A stretch of DNA of 39,343 bases from CAYYMX01 sp964473045 (GTDB lineage: Bacteria > Pseudomonadota > Alphaproteobacteria > Methylaequorales > Methylaequoraceae): assembly GCA_964473045.1 (NCBI GenBank), contig CAYYMX010000005.1:1-39343 (forward strand), read 5' to 3'. Every line of letters starts with the position of its first letter. Position 1 is the stretch's first letter. The notes beneath the pieces are model-generated. The model ran no database searches and was not told the DNA's origin. It worked only from the letters and a program-made list of their open reading frames with translations. The position numbers and the translations under genes were made by a program. Of this stretch, positions 1 through 6,764 are shown piece after piece.

Positions 1-234
1 TTCATTGATATCCTCTAAATAGTATGCAAAAATTTCCGTAGATTTTAAAGCTAGAAAATTTGCCATCTTTTCTTTCATTTTTGTTTTTATATAGGCTTCT
101 CTAACTGAGTCGGCAAAACATCCTCCGCCTACAACTAAACTTATTTTTTTATTACTAAACTTACTTAATGAAGTTATTAATTCTTTTAGTTTTGGGTTTT
201 CTATCCAGCTACCACCTAGTTTAATAACCCACAT
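1..234 (-). CDS. Amino acid kinase family protein, MfnE-like (C-terminal part beyond window)
   Basis: This is the N-terminal 78 residues of a protein that runs off the left edge. It opens with a beta strand and a KLGGSW motif at residues 5-10 and has VVGGGCFADSVR at about 36-47. These are the phosphate-binding and substrate loops of the amino acid kinase fold shared with aspartokinase, UMP kinase and ArgB. Small members of this fold (MfnE) phosphorylate a furan intermediate of methanofuran, and homologues occur in bacterial methylotrophs near tetrahydromethanopterin or methylofuran genes. Its ATG lies inside the stop of the FolB-like gene upstream (TGATG), so the two are probably translationally coupled. 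The fold is clear. The MfnE-type role is inferred from the very short N-terminus and the C1 neighbourhood. Confidence 0.72.
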   Translation of the reverse strand, partial: MWVIKLGGSWIENPKLKELITSLSKFSNKKISLVVGGGCFADSVREAYIKTKMKEKMANFLALKSTEIFAYYLEDINE

Positions 235-725
235 CACTTAATCGGATTTTTTTTTAACTTTCTAAAGTCACTATAATTTTCTTCAGAATTTCGTTCTCTG
301 AAGATTTCAATTCCAACATTTTTTGTTTCTTTAAAAACTGCTAATTTTTTTACATTTATTGTTGCACAAATCACTCGAGGATCTTTAAAACAAATTTTTG
401 CAATATTTTCTCCTAATGTCTCGATCAGACCTATGTGTTTTTTATTAATTAACTTCTTAATATCTGAAATAACAAATTCATATGATACTACGTTTTCAAT
501 TTTGTCCGAGGCTTTAATAATATTATCAAGAGATTCAAGAGAAATTGAAATGGAGATTTTTTGTTTTTTTTTCTTTTCATGTTCATGAATACCTATAAAT
601 GCATTTAGAACCAAATCATTGATAAAAACCTTATAAGTTTTTAAAGTTTTAGCATTCTCATTTAGATCAGATGGAACCCACGAACCAGTTGAAATTACAG
701 AAATATTTTTGTATTTATTATTCAT
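234..725 (-). CDS. Dihydroneopterin aldolase (FolB)-like protein
   Basis: This 163-residue protein carries the FolB domain from about residue 30. GIHEHEKKKKQ holds the usual substrate-binding Glu region, ETLGENIA is the conserved helix, and VKKLAVFK carries the usual catalytic lysine strand. FolB splits or epimerises 7,8-dihydroneopterin in pterin cofactor synthesis in the cytoplasm. The ~29-residue N-terminal extension is unlike the usual ~120-residue enzyme, and there is no obvious internal start. It overlaps the MfnE-like kinase by one base. This pairing, next to methanol oxidation genes, suggests a C1-carrier pterin (tetrahydromethanopterin) rather than ordinary folate, but that is inference. 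It diverges from the gene starting at 778 across a gap of about 50 bases. Confidence 0.78.
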   Translation of the reverse strand: MNNKYKNISVISTGSWVPSDLNENAKTLKTYKVFINDLVLNAFIGIHEHEKKKKQKISISISLESLDNIIKASDKIENVVSYEFVISDIKKLINKKHIGLIETLGENIAKICFKDPRVICATINVKKLAVFKETKNVGIEIFRERNSEENYSDFRKLKKNPIK

Positions 726-777
726 AATTTAAATCTTAGTTGAAAAAAAACTTAATATAAACCATAAATATAAAACT

Positions 778-1611
778 ATGAAACAATTTAACACGAAATT
801 TTCCCTGATTAAGTTTATTCTATTGTTCTTATTCTTTATTACTATTCAAAAACCTTTTGTTTTTGCGCAGCAAACCGTTGAGTTTGAAGATGACTTTTCA
901 CAAGCTATAGATGCAGAAGAAAAAAGATCAAAATGGGGAACCGAAGAGTTTAAACAAGAACTTATTAAAGAAATGTCAACTGCCAATGTTTCACTTTTTA
1001 TTGATGAACATTTGCAAAAAATCACTGAACCTTCAAGAATCTATTATAAGTTTACCAAAGAATCCAGTCGAGAGGATAGTTTTGTTGGCAATGTGGTTTT
1101 AAACGTAGTCAAAGTCAATGATGATAATTCTAAACACATAACTTTTAGATATTTAAAAGGAAGGAATAAGGTAAGATTTCCTCCACAAATAGGTGCAAAA
1201 GGCAATCCAGTATTTATGCTTTTTTTTGAAAGAGATGCTAGAGATATGCAAAGATTAACTGGAGGGAATGCTCTGTTTTTTAGAAGTCGGATCCGACATA
1301 CTATTGCTGCAACTGAAATAATAGACACATCAATAGAGTTTAACGGAAAAACTTTCTCAGCAAAACAAATTTCTTTTCAGCCGTTTTTAAAAACAAAATT
1401 AAAAACTAGAGTTTCCAGATACCAAACAAAAAAATTTGTTGTACTACTTTCAAATGAAATTCCAGGTTACATTTATAAGATTGAAACATATATAAAAGAC
1501 CTAGAAGATCCTGACGATATGGTTAATGAAACACTTGAATATCAAGGTATTCGAACAAATAAACAACTAAGAGAAGAATATAAAAAGAGAAAGGAAGATA
1601 AAAAATCATGA
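778..1611 (+). CDS. Secreted protein of unknown function in the xoxF neighbourhood
   Basis: This 277-residue protein has a clear signal peptide (hydrophobic residues about 10-29, cleavage near FVFAQ-Q). The mature part is acidic at its start, then mixed alpha/beta, and ends in a lysine-rich tail. It has no cysteine and no motif I recognise. Its stop overlaps the start of the next gene (ATGA), so the two form an operon. The location between pterin cofactor genes and the xoxF cluster suggests a periplasmic accessory role in methanol oxidation, but no function can be read from the sequence. The ATG is followed directly by the signal peptide, which supports the start. Confidence 0.8.
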   Translation: MKQFNTKFSLIKFILLFLFFITIQKPFVFAQQTVEFEDDFSQAIDAEEKRSKWGTEEFKQELIKEMSTANVSLFIDEHLQKITEPSRIYYKFTKESSREDSFVGNVVLNVVKVNDDNSKHITFRYLKGRNKVRFPPQIGAKGNPVFMLFFERDARDMQRLTGGNALFFRSRIRHTIAATEIIDTSIEFNGKTFSAKQISFQPFLKTKLKTRVSRYQTKKFVVLLSNEIPGYIYKIETYIKDLEDPDDMVNETLEYQGIRTNKQLREEYKKRKEDKKS

Positions 1612-1958
1612 AAAAAATTTTAATTAAGTTTTTTGTAGTAATAATATTAATAACTGTTGGAATTTTTCCATTTTTAACTAAATCTAATGATTTTCCAACA
1701 ATTGCTAGGGCCGAATTTGTTTTTGCATGTATGAGTTCAAATGCTACTAATAGAGATTTTTTGGCTAAATGTTCATGTGCAATTGATGAAATTGCAAAAA
1801 GAATTACGTATGATGAATATGCTCAGGCTGAAACTATTGCAAGGCTTCAGTTGGGAGCAAGTCCGAGAGAAGAAGCATTCAAAAGTGTTGGAATGTCTAA
1901 AGAAAGAATGGACAAACTTTTCAGAGCTCAAGCAGCTTCTGAACTCCAGTGTTTTTAA
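1608..1958 (+). CDS. Small exported four-cysteine protein, unknown function
   Basis: This 116-residue protein has an N-terminal hydrophobic segment (residues 4-22), either a signal peptide or a membrane anchor. The compact domain has four cysteines: C41 in FACMSSN, C55 and C57 in KCSCAID, and C115 next to the C-terminus. YDEYAQAETIARLQL is a probable amphipathic helix. Four exported cysteines suggest two disulfides or a metal site. It is coupled to the gene before it by an ATGA overlap. It ends directly against the oppositely oriented SoxYZ-like gene with no base between the stops. I believe similar small proteins occur beside methanol dehydrogenase genes elsewhere, but no biochemical role is known to me. 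Confidence 0.8.
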   Translation: MKKILIKFFVVIILITVGIFPFLTKSNDFPTIARAEFVFACMSSNATNRDFLAKCSCAIDEIAKRITYDEYAQAETIARLQLGASPREEAFKSVGMSKERMDKLFRAQAASELQCF

Positions 1959-2771
1959 CTACTGCAATGTAACAATTTGCGAGCCTGGAAATTTTCCGGA
2001 AAACTTGAGACCTTCACTATCTTCAAACTCTATCTGTAAAGGACCTCCAGAATTAACGTAGTGGAAAATAATTGATGGATCTTCAGACAATGAGATATCC
2101 GGCGCTGCTTCTAAAATTGTCTTTCCATCTTGGCTAATCTTTATGTTATTGATAAAATGAGCAGGAATTTCTGCTCTCGTGAGCTGATTAAACTGAAATC
2201 CAGAATAATTAGGGTGACTAATAACTAATTCAGCTTTGTCTATTGAACCACGAGTGCCATTCGTTTCAATAAATTTCACTTTCATCTTGCCTAATCTAGC
2301 CATAATAGAATCCATGTCAGCTAAACTTGGTGCTGAACATCCTCCCGCTGCTTTTACAAAATTTGCAACCATATATTTTTTGTTATCACTCATTTCAGCT
2401 ATTGCACGAACGTAAGTGTATTTATCAACTCTGATTCTTGTAATTAAGCTTGCATTACCAGAATTTTCACCAAAATTAAATTGACCTACAATCGGCGCTG
2501 GATTCTCGTCAACGACTAATGTCAAAGATTTCACAAAAGTTTCAGTTGTTTGGTCATTAGAAAATTTTATATTTATGGGTACCATAGCCGCATCAAGTGC
2601 TCTATATGGAGTCTCAAGCTTAAAAATATTTGTTCCATCAAATATTTTTTCATTCTCATCCATAATTAATCCTTTGACTTCGCTGTTCCACGTCACAGGC
2701 TCAGGCAAATCGTTTGAAAAACTAGAGCTGAAAAAAAATATTAGTAACAAACTAAGAAAAAAATTCCTCAT
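1959..2771 (-). CDS. Quinoprotein dehydrogenase-associated SoxYZ-like carrier protein
   Basis: This 270-residue protein begins with a signal peptide (residues 1-19, cleavage near SFS-ND). The SoxY-like half (about 30-150) ends in AAGGCSAPS. C145 corresponds to the swinging-arm cysteine that carries substrate in SoxY, but here it is followed by more sequence instead of ending the chain. The remaining ~110 residues are a SoxZ-like immunoglobulin fold (about 165-265). Fused SoxYZ-like proteins of this type are a recognised family found beside PQQ dehydrogenases. They are not part of thiosulfate oxidation, and no other sox gene is visible here. The gene is divergent from xoxF across a 486-base gap. 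The cargo on C145 is unknown. Confidence 0.88.
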   Translation of the reverse strand: MRNFFLSLLLIFFFSSSFSNDLPEPVTWNSEVKGLIMDENEKIFDGTNIFKLETPYRALDAAMVPINIKFSNDQTTETFVKSLTLVVDENPAPIVGQFNFGENSGNASLITRIRVDKYTYVRAIAEMSDNKKYMVANFVKAAGGCSAPSLADMDSIMARLGKMKVKFIETNGTRGSIDKAELVISHPNYSGFQFNQLTRAEIPAHFINNIKISQDGKTILEAAPDISLSEDPSIIFHYVNSGGPLQIEFEDSEGLKFSGKFPGSQIVTLQ

Positions 2772-3037
2772 AAATACAACTTATTTCAAAAAACTATATA
2801 TATTCTCATTTATAATTTATGATAATAATTGAAAATAGATGATAACACAAATAAATAATAATTTGTGAAACAAAAGAAATCTTGTTATTTCTAAATAATT
2901 TCTTAGACGTCTAATAGGTTTTTTAAGCATTAAAAAAAGATTCATAAATTAATCCCAAATTATACAAAGTTATCCACAACTTTTTTCACCAAGTAAAATA
3001 ATATTAAACTATTGATTTTATTTAAAAAATTCTGAAT

Positions 3038-3076
3038 ATGAATAAGAATTGATGAATTTGTTCATGTTATATTCAT
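3038..3076. promoter_or_regulatory. Nested inverted repeats upstream of the xoxF promoter (candidate operator)
   Basis: An inner inverted repeat ATGAA-TTTG-TTCAT (3052-3065) sits inside an outer pair, ATGAATA at 3038-3044 and TATTCAT at 3070-3076. The whole element ends eight bases before the putative -35 box at 3084. This is where an activator would bind. No regulator gene is visible in the window. The low G+C content makes short AT-rich matches less significant. Confidence 0.4.
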
Positions 3077-3083
3077 TTTTTTC

Positions 3084-3111
3084 TTGAATTTGCTTTTTTG
3101 TTCAATAATAT
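3084..3111 (+). promoter_or_regulatory. Putative sigma70-type promoter of xoxF
   Basis: The -35 box TTGAAT (3084-3089) and the -10 box TAATAT (3106-3111) are separated by 16 bases. Transcription would start near 3118, leaving a leader of about 140 bases before the xoxF ATG. That leader would include all the stems described at 3133-3228. The boxes are good but not perfect matches, in a very AT-rich background. Confidence 0.45.
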
Positions 3112-3132
3112 ATTTATCATAAGGATTAGAAA

Positions 3133-3249
3133 TAGTCTTTATAAGGGAGGAAATCAAATAGACTAATACGATATCATTGTCTAAACTTTTGATCTCCTAA
3201 ATTTAAGTTGGGTAGTTTCTACCCTTAATATTAACAAAAGAAAAGGAGA
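3133..3249 (+). promoter_or_regulatory. Structured xoxF leader RNA, candidate translational switch
   Basis: Stem P1 pairs GGAG (3146-3149) plus ATCAAA (3153-3158) with TTTGATCTCC (3188-3197), leaving GAA (3150-3152) bulged. Inside it, TAGAC (3159-3163) pairs with GTCTA (3179-3183) around a 15-base loop. A second hairpin, GGGTAG (3210-3215) with CTACCC (3219-3224), follows. Two competing pairings exist. TAGTCT (3133-3138) is complementary to AGACTA (3160-3165). TCTCCT (3193-3198), the 3' arm of P1, is complementary to AGGAGA (3244-3249), which contains the xoxF Shine-Dalgarno sequence. Folding P1 would free the ribosome site and unfolding it would hide the site. The pairings are read directly from the sequence. 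The switch function and any ligand are inference, and I recognise no described riboswitch class here. Confidence 0.5.
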
Positions 3250-3257
3250 AATACTTT

Positions 3258-5090
3258 ATGAGTATTTTGAAAAAAGGCCTAATCGCTTCTGCTGTTTTAG
3301 CTCTTCCATTCGCTGTAAGTGCTAATTCTAAGCTAGAAAGAATGATGGGTGATCCTAATCAATGGGTAACACAGTCTGGTGACTATGCTGGACACCGTTA
3401 CACTTCGTTGGATCAAATCAACAAAAGTAATGTTGGTAGTTTAAAGGTCGCATGGTCTTTTTCTACTGGTGTTCTTAGAGGTCACGAAGGAAGTCCACTA
3501 GTTATTGGGGATACTATGTATGTACATACTGCTATTCCAAATATCGTGTACGCTTTAGACCTTAATGATGACCAAAGAATCATTTGGAAGTACAACCCTG
3601 TAAAAGGTGGTAAGTACCCAGGTGGAGAAACTATGGACAGAGTTATTTCAGTTATGTGCTGTGATAACGTAAACCGTGGTGTTAACTACCATCCAAGTGG
3701 AAAAGTCTTCTTACATGCTGCTGATACTTCAGTTATTGCATTAGACGCTAAATCAGGTAAAGAGCTGTGGGTTACTACTAACATGCACGCTGGTACTGGT
3801 AAATATGGTGTTTCTGCATCAACTGGTTCAGGTCAGCCTTATGTAATTAAAGATACTGTTGGAGTTGGTTGTTCAGGTGCTGAGTTCGGTGTTAGATGTA
3901 ACTGGACTTCATATGACGTCAATTCTGGTAAAAGAAAATGGAGAGCTTACAGCATGGGTCCAGATAAGGATATGCTTGTAGATCCAAACAAAACTACCTC
4001 TATGGGTAAGCCAGTTGGTAAAGATTCAAGCTTAAAGACTTGGCCTGGTGACTCATGGAAAATTGGTGGTGGTTCAATCTGGGGTTTCTACGGTTATGAC
4101 TCTAGCTTGAATAGTTTGTACTACGGTACAGGTAACCCATCAACATGGAATCCAGTTGTTCGTCCTGGTGACAACAAATGGTCTATGGCAATTAACGCTC
4201 GTAACCCAGATAATGGTATGGCTAAATGGTTGTTCCAAATGACTCCATACGATGAGTGGGATTACGATGGTGTTAACGAGATGATTCTTGTTGACATGAA
4301 AGTTAAAGGTAAAAATCGTCAAGCACTTGTACACTTCGACAGAAACGGTTTTGCTTACACTATGGACAGAGCTTCAGGTGAATTACTTGTTGCTGAAAAA
4401 TATGATCCGGCAGTGAACTTTGCAACTCACGTTGACATGAAAACTGGTCGACCACAAGTTCAAGACAGATATTCAACTGCACACCAAGGTGAAGATGTTA
4501 ATACAACTAACATCTGCCCAGCAGCTCTTGGTTCAAAAGACCAACAACCTGCTGCTTACGATAGAGGATCTGGATTATTCATGGTTCCAACAAACCACGT
4601 TTGTATGGACTACGAACCATTTAAGGTCGACTACGTAGCTGGTAACGCTTATGTTGGTGCTACATTATCAATGTACCCAGCTCCAGGCGGAACTCACCTA
4701 GGTAACTTCATTGCATGGGATGCTGATAAAGGTAAGATCGTTTGGTCTAACCCTGAGCCATTCTCTGTATGGAGTGGTGTTATGGCTACAGCTGGTGGAA
4801 TTACTTTCTATGGTACATTAGAAGGTTACGCTAAAGCTGTTGAAAGTAAATCTGGTAAAGAACTTTTCAGACACAAAGTACCTTCTGGTATTATTGGTAA
4901 CTTCATGTCTTACTCTCATAAAGGTAAGCAATATGTTGGTATCTTATCAGGTGTAGGTGGTTGGGCTGGAATTGGTCTAGCTGCTGGTCTTACTGATCCA
5001 ACTGCAGGTCTTGGTGCTGTGGGTGCATATGCTGCATTAAGCAACCATATTGCTCTTGGTGGTAACTTAACTGTCTTCACTTTACCGTAG
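3258..5090 (+). CDS. xoxF: Lanthanide-dependent PQQ methanol dehydrogenase XoxF
   Basis: This 610-residue periplasmic enzyme oxidises methanol (and often formaldehyde) and passes electrons from PQQ to cytochrome XoxG. The signal peptide spans residues 1-22 (cleavage near VSA-NS). Repeated tryptophan-docking blades of the eight-bladed propeller run through the protein. The vicinal disulfide above PQQ is C134-C135. D335 is the catalytic aspartate, and two residues on in DEWDYDGVN the extra D337 marks lanthanide-type XoxF; calcium-type MxaF has a non-acidic residue there. E209 and N293 match the other metal ligands. The C-terminal LAAGLTDPTAGLGAVG stretch looks like the XoxF5 clade. Codon use is visibly richer in G+C than in neighbours and favours GGT, GCT and AAC, as expected for very high expression. 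A strong Shine-Dalgarno lies nine bases before the ATG. Confidence 0.98.
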   Translation: MSILKKGLIASAVLALPFAVSANSKLERMMGDPNQWVTQSGDYAGHRYTSLDQINKSNVGSLKVAWSFSTGVLRGHEGSPLVIGDTMYVHTAIPNIVYALDLNDDQRIIWKYNPVKGGKYPGGETMDRVISVMCCDNVNRGVNYHPSGKVFLHAADTSVIALDAKSGKELWVTTNMHAGTGKYGVSASTGSGQPYVIKDTVGVGCSGAEFGVRCNWTSYDVNSGKRKWRAYSMGPDKDMLVDPNKTTSMGKPVGKDSSLKTWPGDSWKIGGGSIWGFYGYDSSLNSLYYGTGNPSTWNPVVRPGDNKWSMAINARNPDNGMAKWLFQMTPYDEWDYDGVNEMILVDMKVKGKNRQALVHFDRNGFAYTMDRASGELLVAEKYDPAVNFATHVDMKTGRPQVQDRYSTAHQGEDVNTTNICPAALGSKDQQPAAYDRGSGLFMVPTNHVCMDYEPFKVDYVAGNAYVGATLSMYPAPGGTHLGNFIAWDADKGKIVWSNPEPFSVWSGVMATAGGITFYGTLEGYAKAVESKSGKELFRHKVPSGIIGNFMSYSHKGKQYVGILSGVGGWAGIGLAAGLTDPTAGLGAVGAYAALSNHIALGGNLTVFTLP

Positions 5091-5114
5091 TAGAGAAACA
5101 GTAGATCACTATTT

Positions 5115-5150
5115 AAAAAAGCCCGGATAATTTTTCGGGCTTTTTTTTTT
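5115..5150 (+). terminator. Rho-independent terminator after xoxF
   Basis: GCCCG (5121-5125) pairs with CGGGC (5136-5140). The stem is extended by six A residues before and a run of ten T residues after, around a 10-base loop. It lies 25 bases after the xoxF stop and would end most xoxF transcripts before xoxG, giving a large excess of dehydrogenase message. Confidence 0.92.
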
Positions 5151-5172
5151 CAAAAAAAAAAAATAAAAAGTG

Positions 5173-5202
5173 TTGAGTTTATAGACTTTTTTGCAATATA
5201 AA
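5173..5202 (+). promoter_or_regulatory. Putative promoter of xoxG-xoxJ
   Basis: TTGAGT (5173-5178) and TATAAA (5197-5202), 18 bases apart, lie just after the xoxF terminator and 35 bases before the xoxG start. The strong terminator makes a separate promoter for xoxGJ likely. The exact boxes are only a pattern match in AT-rich DNA. Confidence 0.4.
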
Positions 5203-5237
5203 TATATATAGATTAATAATTTATTTGGAAAGAAATT

Positions 5238-5849
5238 ATGAATGGATTTTTAAAACTTACGTTAATAGTCTTAGTATCTTTTGTTAGTTTTAAAGTATAC
5301 TCTGTACCGACACCAGAAGGTATAGAACCACAATTTGATGAAGACGATAACCCAACTTACCATATTACCTATGGAGAGGGAGATAGAATTGACCCAACAA
5401 CTGAAAAACCACTCAATTTAATTCAGATATATTGTAAAGGTAAGGCTGTTGACTTTGCTTCAGACGAAGATATGGAAGAATGTCGTTCAAATAAGGACTT
5501 AGTCGAAATGAAATATGGTTGGATGGACTTTTCCACTTACAAAGGTTGGAGAGCATATCATGCTGAATGCCATGTATGTCACGGCCCGGATGCTATGGGA
5601 AGTTCATACGCTCCTTCGTTGATGATGTCAGTTAAAGAAGGATTAGATTATATAGAATTTTTTACAGTCATTGCTAACGGAAGAAATGAAGAGCAAGGAG
5701 CACAAAAGGGTAATGTTATGCCTGCATTCGGTGAGAACACAAATGTTGAACCTCATATAAATGACATCTATAGGTATGTCAAAGCGAGAGCAGATGGAAA
5801 AATTAGAAGAGGAGTTAGACTCCCAAAACTACCAAAATTTAAAAAGTAA
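5238..5849 (+). CDS. xoxG: Cytochrome c XoxG, electron acceptor of XoxF
   Basis: This 203-residue exported monoheme cytochrome c has a signal peptide at residues 1-22 (cleavage near YSV). The heme motif is C111-H-V-C114-H115. M161 in NVMPAFG is the likely sixth ligand. The ~85 residues before the heme, including C66 and C82, form the extra N-terminal part seen in methanol dehydrogenase cytochrome cL-type proteins. It takes electrons from reduced PQQ in XoxF and passes them towards the terminal oxidase chain. The immediate order xoxF-xoxG-xoxJ is the standard arrangement. A short Shine-Dalgarno-like GGAAAG precedes the ATG. Confidence 0.93.
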   Translation: MNGFLKLTLIVLVSFVSFKVYSVPTPEGIEPQFDEDDNPTYHITYGEGDRIDPTTEKPLNLIQIYCKGKAVDFASDEDMEECRSNKDLVEMKYGWMDFSTYKGWRAYHAECHVCHGPDAMGSSYAPSLMMSVKEGLDYIEFFTVIANGRNEEQGAQKGNVMPAFGENTNVEPHINDIYRYVKARADGKIRRGVRLPKLPKFKK

Positions 5850-5885
5850 AGAATTATTAGTCAAATAAGTTTACCTTTTCTATTT

Positions 5886-6764
5886 ATGAAAATTCTACTA
5901 ATACTATTTTTAGCATTCGTTTGCTTAGGCAAATCACATTCTAGGGAAACAGCAATTGAGGCTGTTGATAAAGAAAATTTGAGAGTTTGTGGAGACCCAT
6001 CAAATCTACCTTTCTCAAATGAGAATGGAGATGGATTTGAAAATGACATTGCAAAATTGCTTGGCAAAAAATTAAATATTCCAGTTGTTTACGAATATTT
6101 TCCTCAAGTAATTGGCTATGTAAGAGAGACTCTTAATAAAAAAAAATGTGATATTCTTATTGGGATCACAGCAAATAATGACTTAGTCTTAAACACTATC
6201 CCATACATGAGGTGGGCCTATGTAATGGTCTATCTTAAAGATTCAGGGATAGAGGTTGACAGACCAGATCATCCTCAACTTGCAGAACTTACTATTGGAA
6301 TGCAAGCTGGGACTCCCCCAAATTTCATTGTGCAAAGATATAATTTGATGGCAAGAGTTAGACCATATAATTTAACTTACGATCCAAGAAAAGCAATCAT
6401 GGGCGAATCTATGATAGAAGATATGATTGATGGTTTAATAGATATAGCTTTCATGTCAGGTCCAATTGCAAGCCATTATCTGCATAAAAAAGGATTTGAC
6501 AAAAGTAAATTTGTTATGATTCCAATTGAAACAACAGATCAAGGTTGGGGCAAAATGGATTATTATACTACAATGGGTGTTAGAGATGGAGAAACGGATT
6601 GGAAAAAAAAGCTTAATAGATTTATAAAAGAGAGTCAAAAAGAAATAGACGCTATCTTATCCGAACACAATATACCGATATTAAGTTTAAAACCTGGTAA
6701 AAGAAAAAAGGTAGATGAATCAACCACAAAAGCCTTGATAAAAGGTAGAGCTCCAGTTAGATAG
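5886..6764 (+). CDS. xoxJ: XoxJ/MxaJ periplasmic binding-like protein associated with methanol dehydrogenase
   Basis: This 292-residue protein has a signal peptide at residues 1-19 (LLILFLAFVCLG; cleavage near SHS). It is followed by a two-lobed type 3 solute-binding fold: LRVCGDPSNLPFSNENGDGFE at the first lobe, IGITANND at the hinge, and TIGMQAGTPP in the second lobe. Members of this quinoprotein-associated family have lost a clear transporter link and are thought to help activate or mature the dehydrogenase. It lies 36 bases after xoxG. Its last eight bases overlap the end of the oppositely oriented pqqE, with no room for separate terminators. Confidence 0.92.
   Translation: MKILLILFLAFVCLGKSHSRETAIEAVDKENLRVCGDPSNLPFSNENGDGFENDIAKLLGKKLNIPVVYEYFPQVIGYVRETLNKKKCDILIGITANNDLVLNTIPYMRWAYVMVYLKDSGIEVDRPDHPQLAELTIGMQAGTPPNFIVQRYNLMARVRPYNLTYDPRKAIMGESMIEDMIDGLIDIAFMSGPIASHYLHKKGFDKSKFVMIPIETTDQGWGKMDYYTTMGVRDGETDWKKKLNRFIKESQKEIDAILSEHNIPILSLKPGKRKKVDESTTKALIKGRAPVR

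Larger units (their letters stand above)
2772..3257. other. 486-base intergenic regulatory region between soxYZ-like gene and xoxF
   Basis: No plausible gene is present on either strand. Several regulatory-looking elements are. There is a perfect 12-base palindrome TTAGACGTCTAA at 2903-2914. A DnaA-box-like TTATCCACA lies at 2970-2978, with a weaker tandem copy TTATACAAA at 2960-2968. Nested inverted repeats lie at 3038-3076. A sigma70-type promoter lies at 3084-3111, and a structured leader lies at about 3133-3228. A strong Shine-Dalgarno sequence AAAAGGAG sits at 3241-3248, nine bases before the xoxF ATG. The soxYZ-like gene's own promoter must also lie in the left part, but I cannot assign it. 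Confidence 0.7.

Noticed and set aside
1044..1328. 94-codon open frame on the minus strand
   Set aside because: It lies wholly inside the well-supported secreted protein gene at 778-1611, and its translation has no recognisable domain.
2772..3257. Replication origin
   Set aside because: Only one perfect and one weak DnaA box, with no cluster, no unwinding-element pattern and no origin-type neighbours such as dnaA, hemE or parAB.
3258..5090. Calcium-type methanol dehydrogenase MxaF
   Set aside because: The extra aspartate D337 in DYDGVN marks the lanthanide type, and no mxaI small-subunit gene is present nearby.
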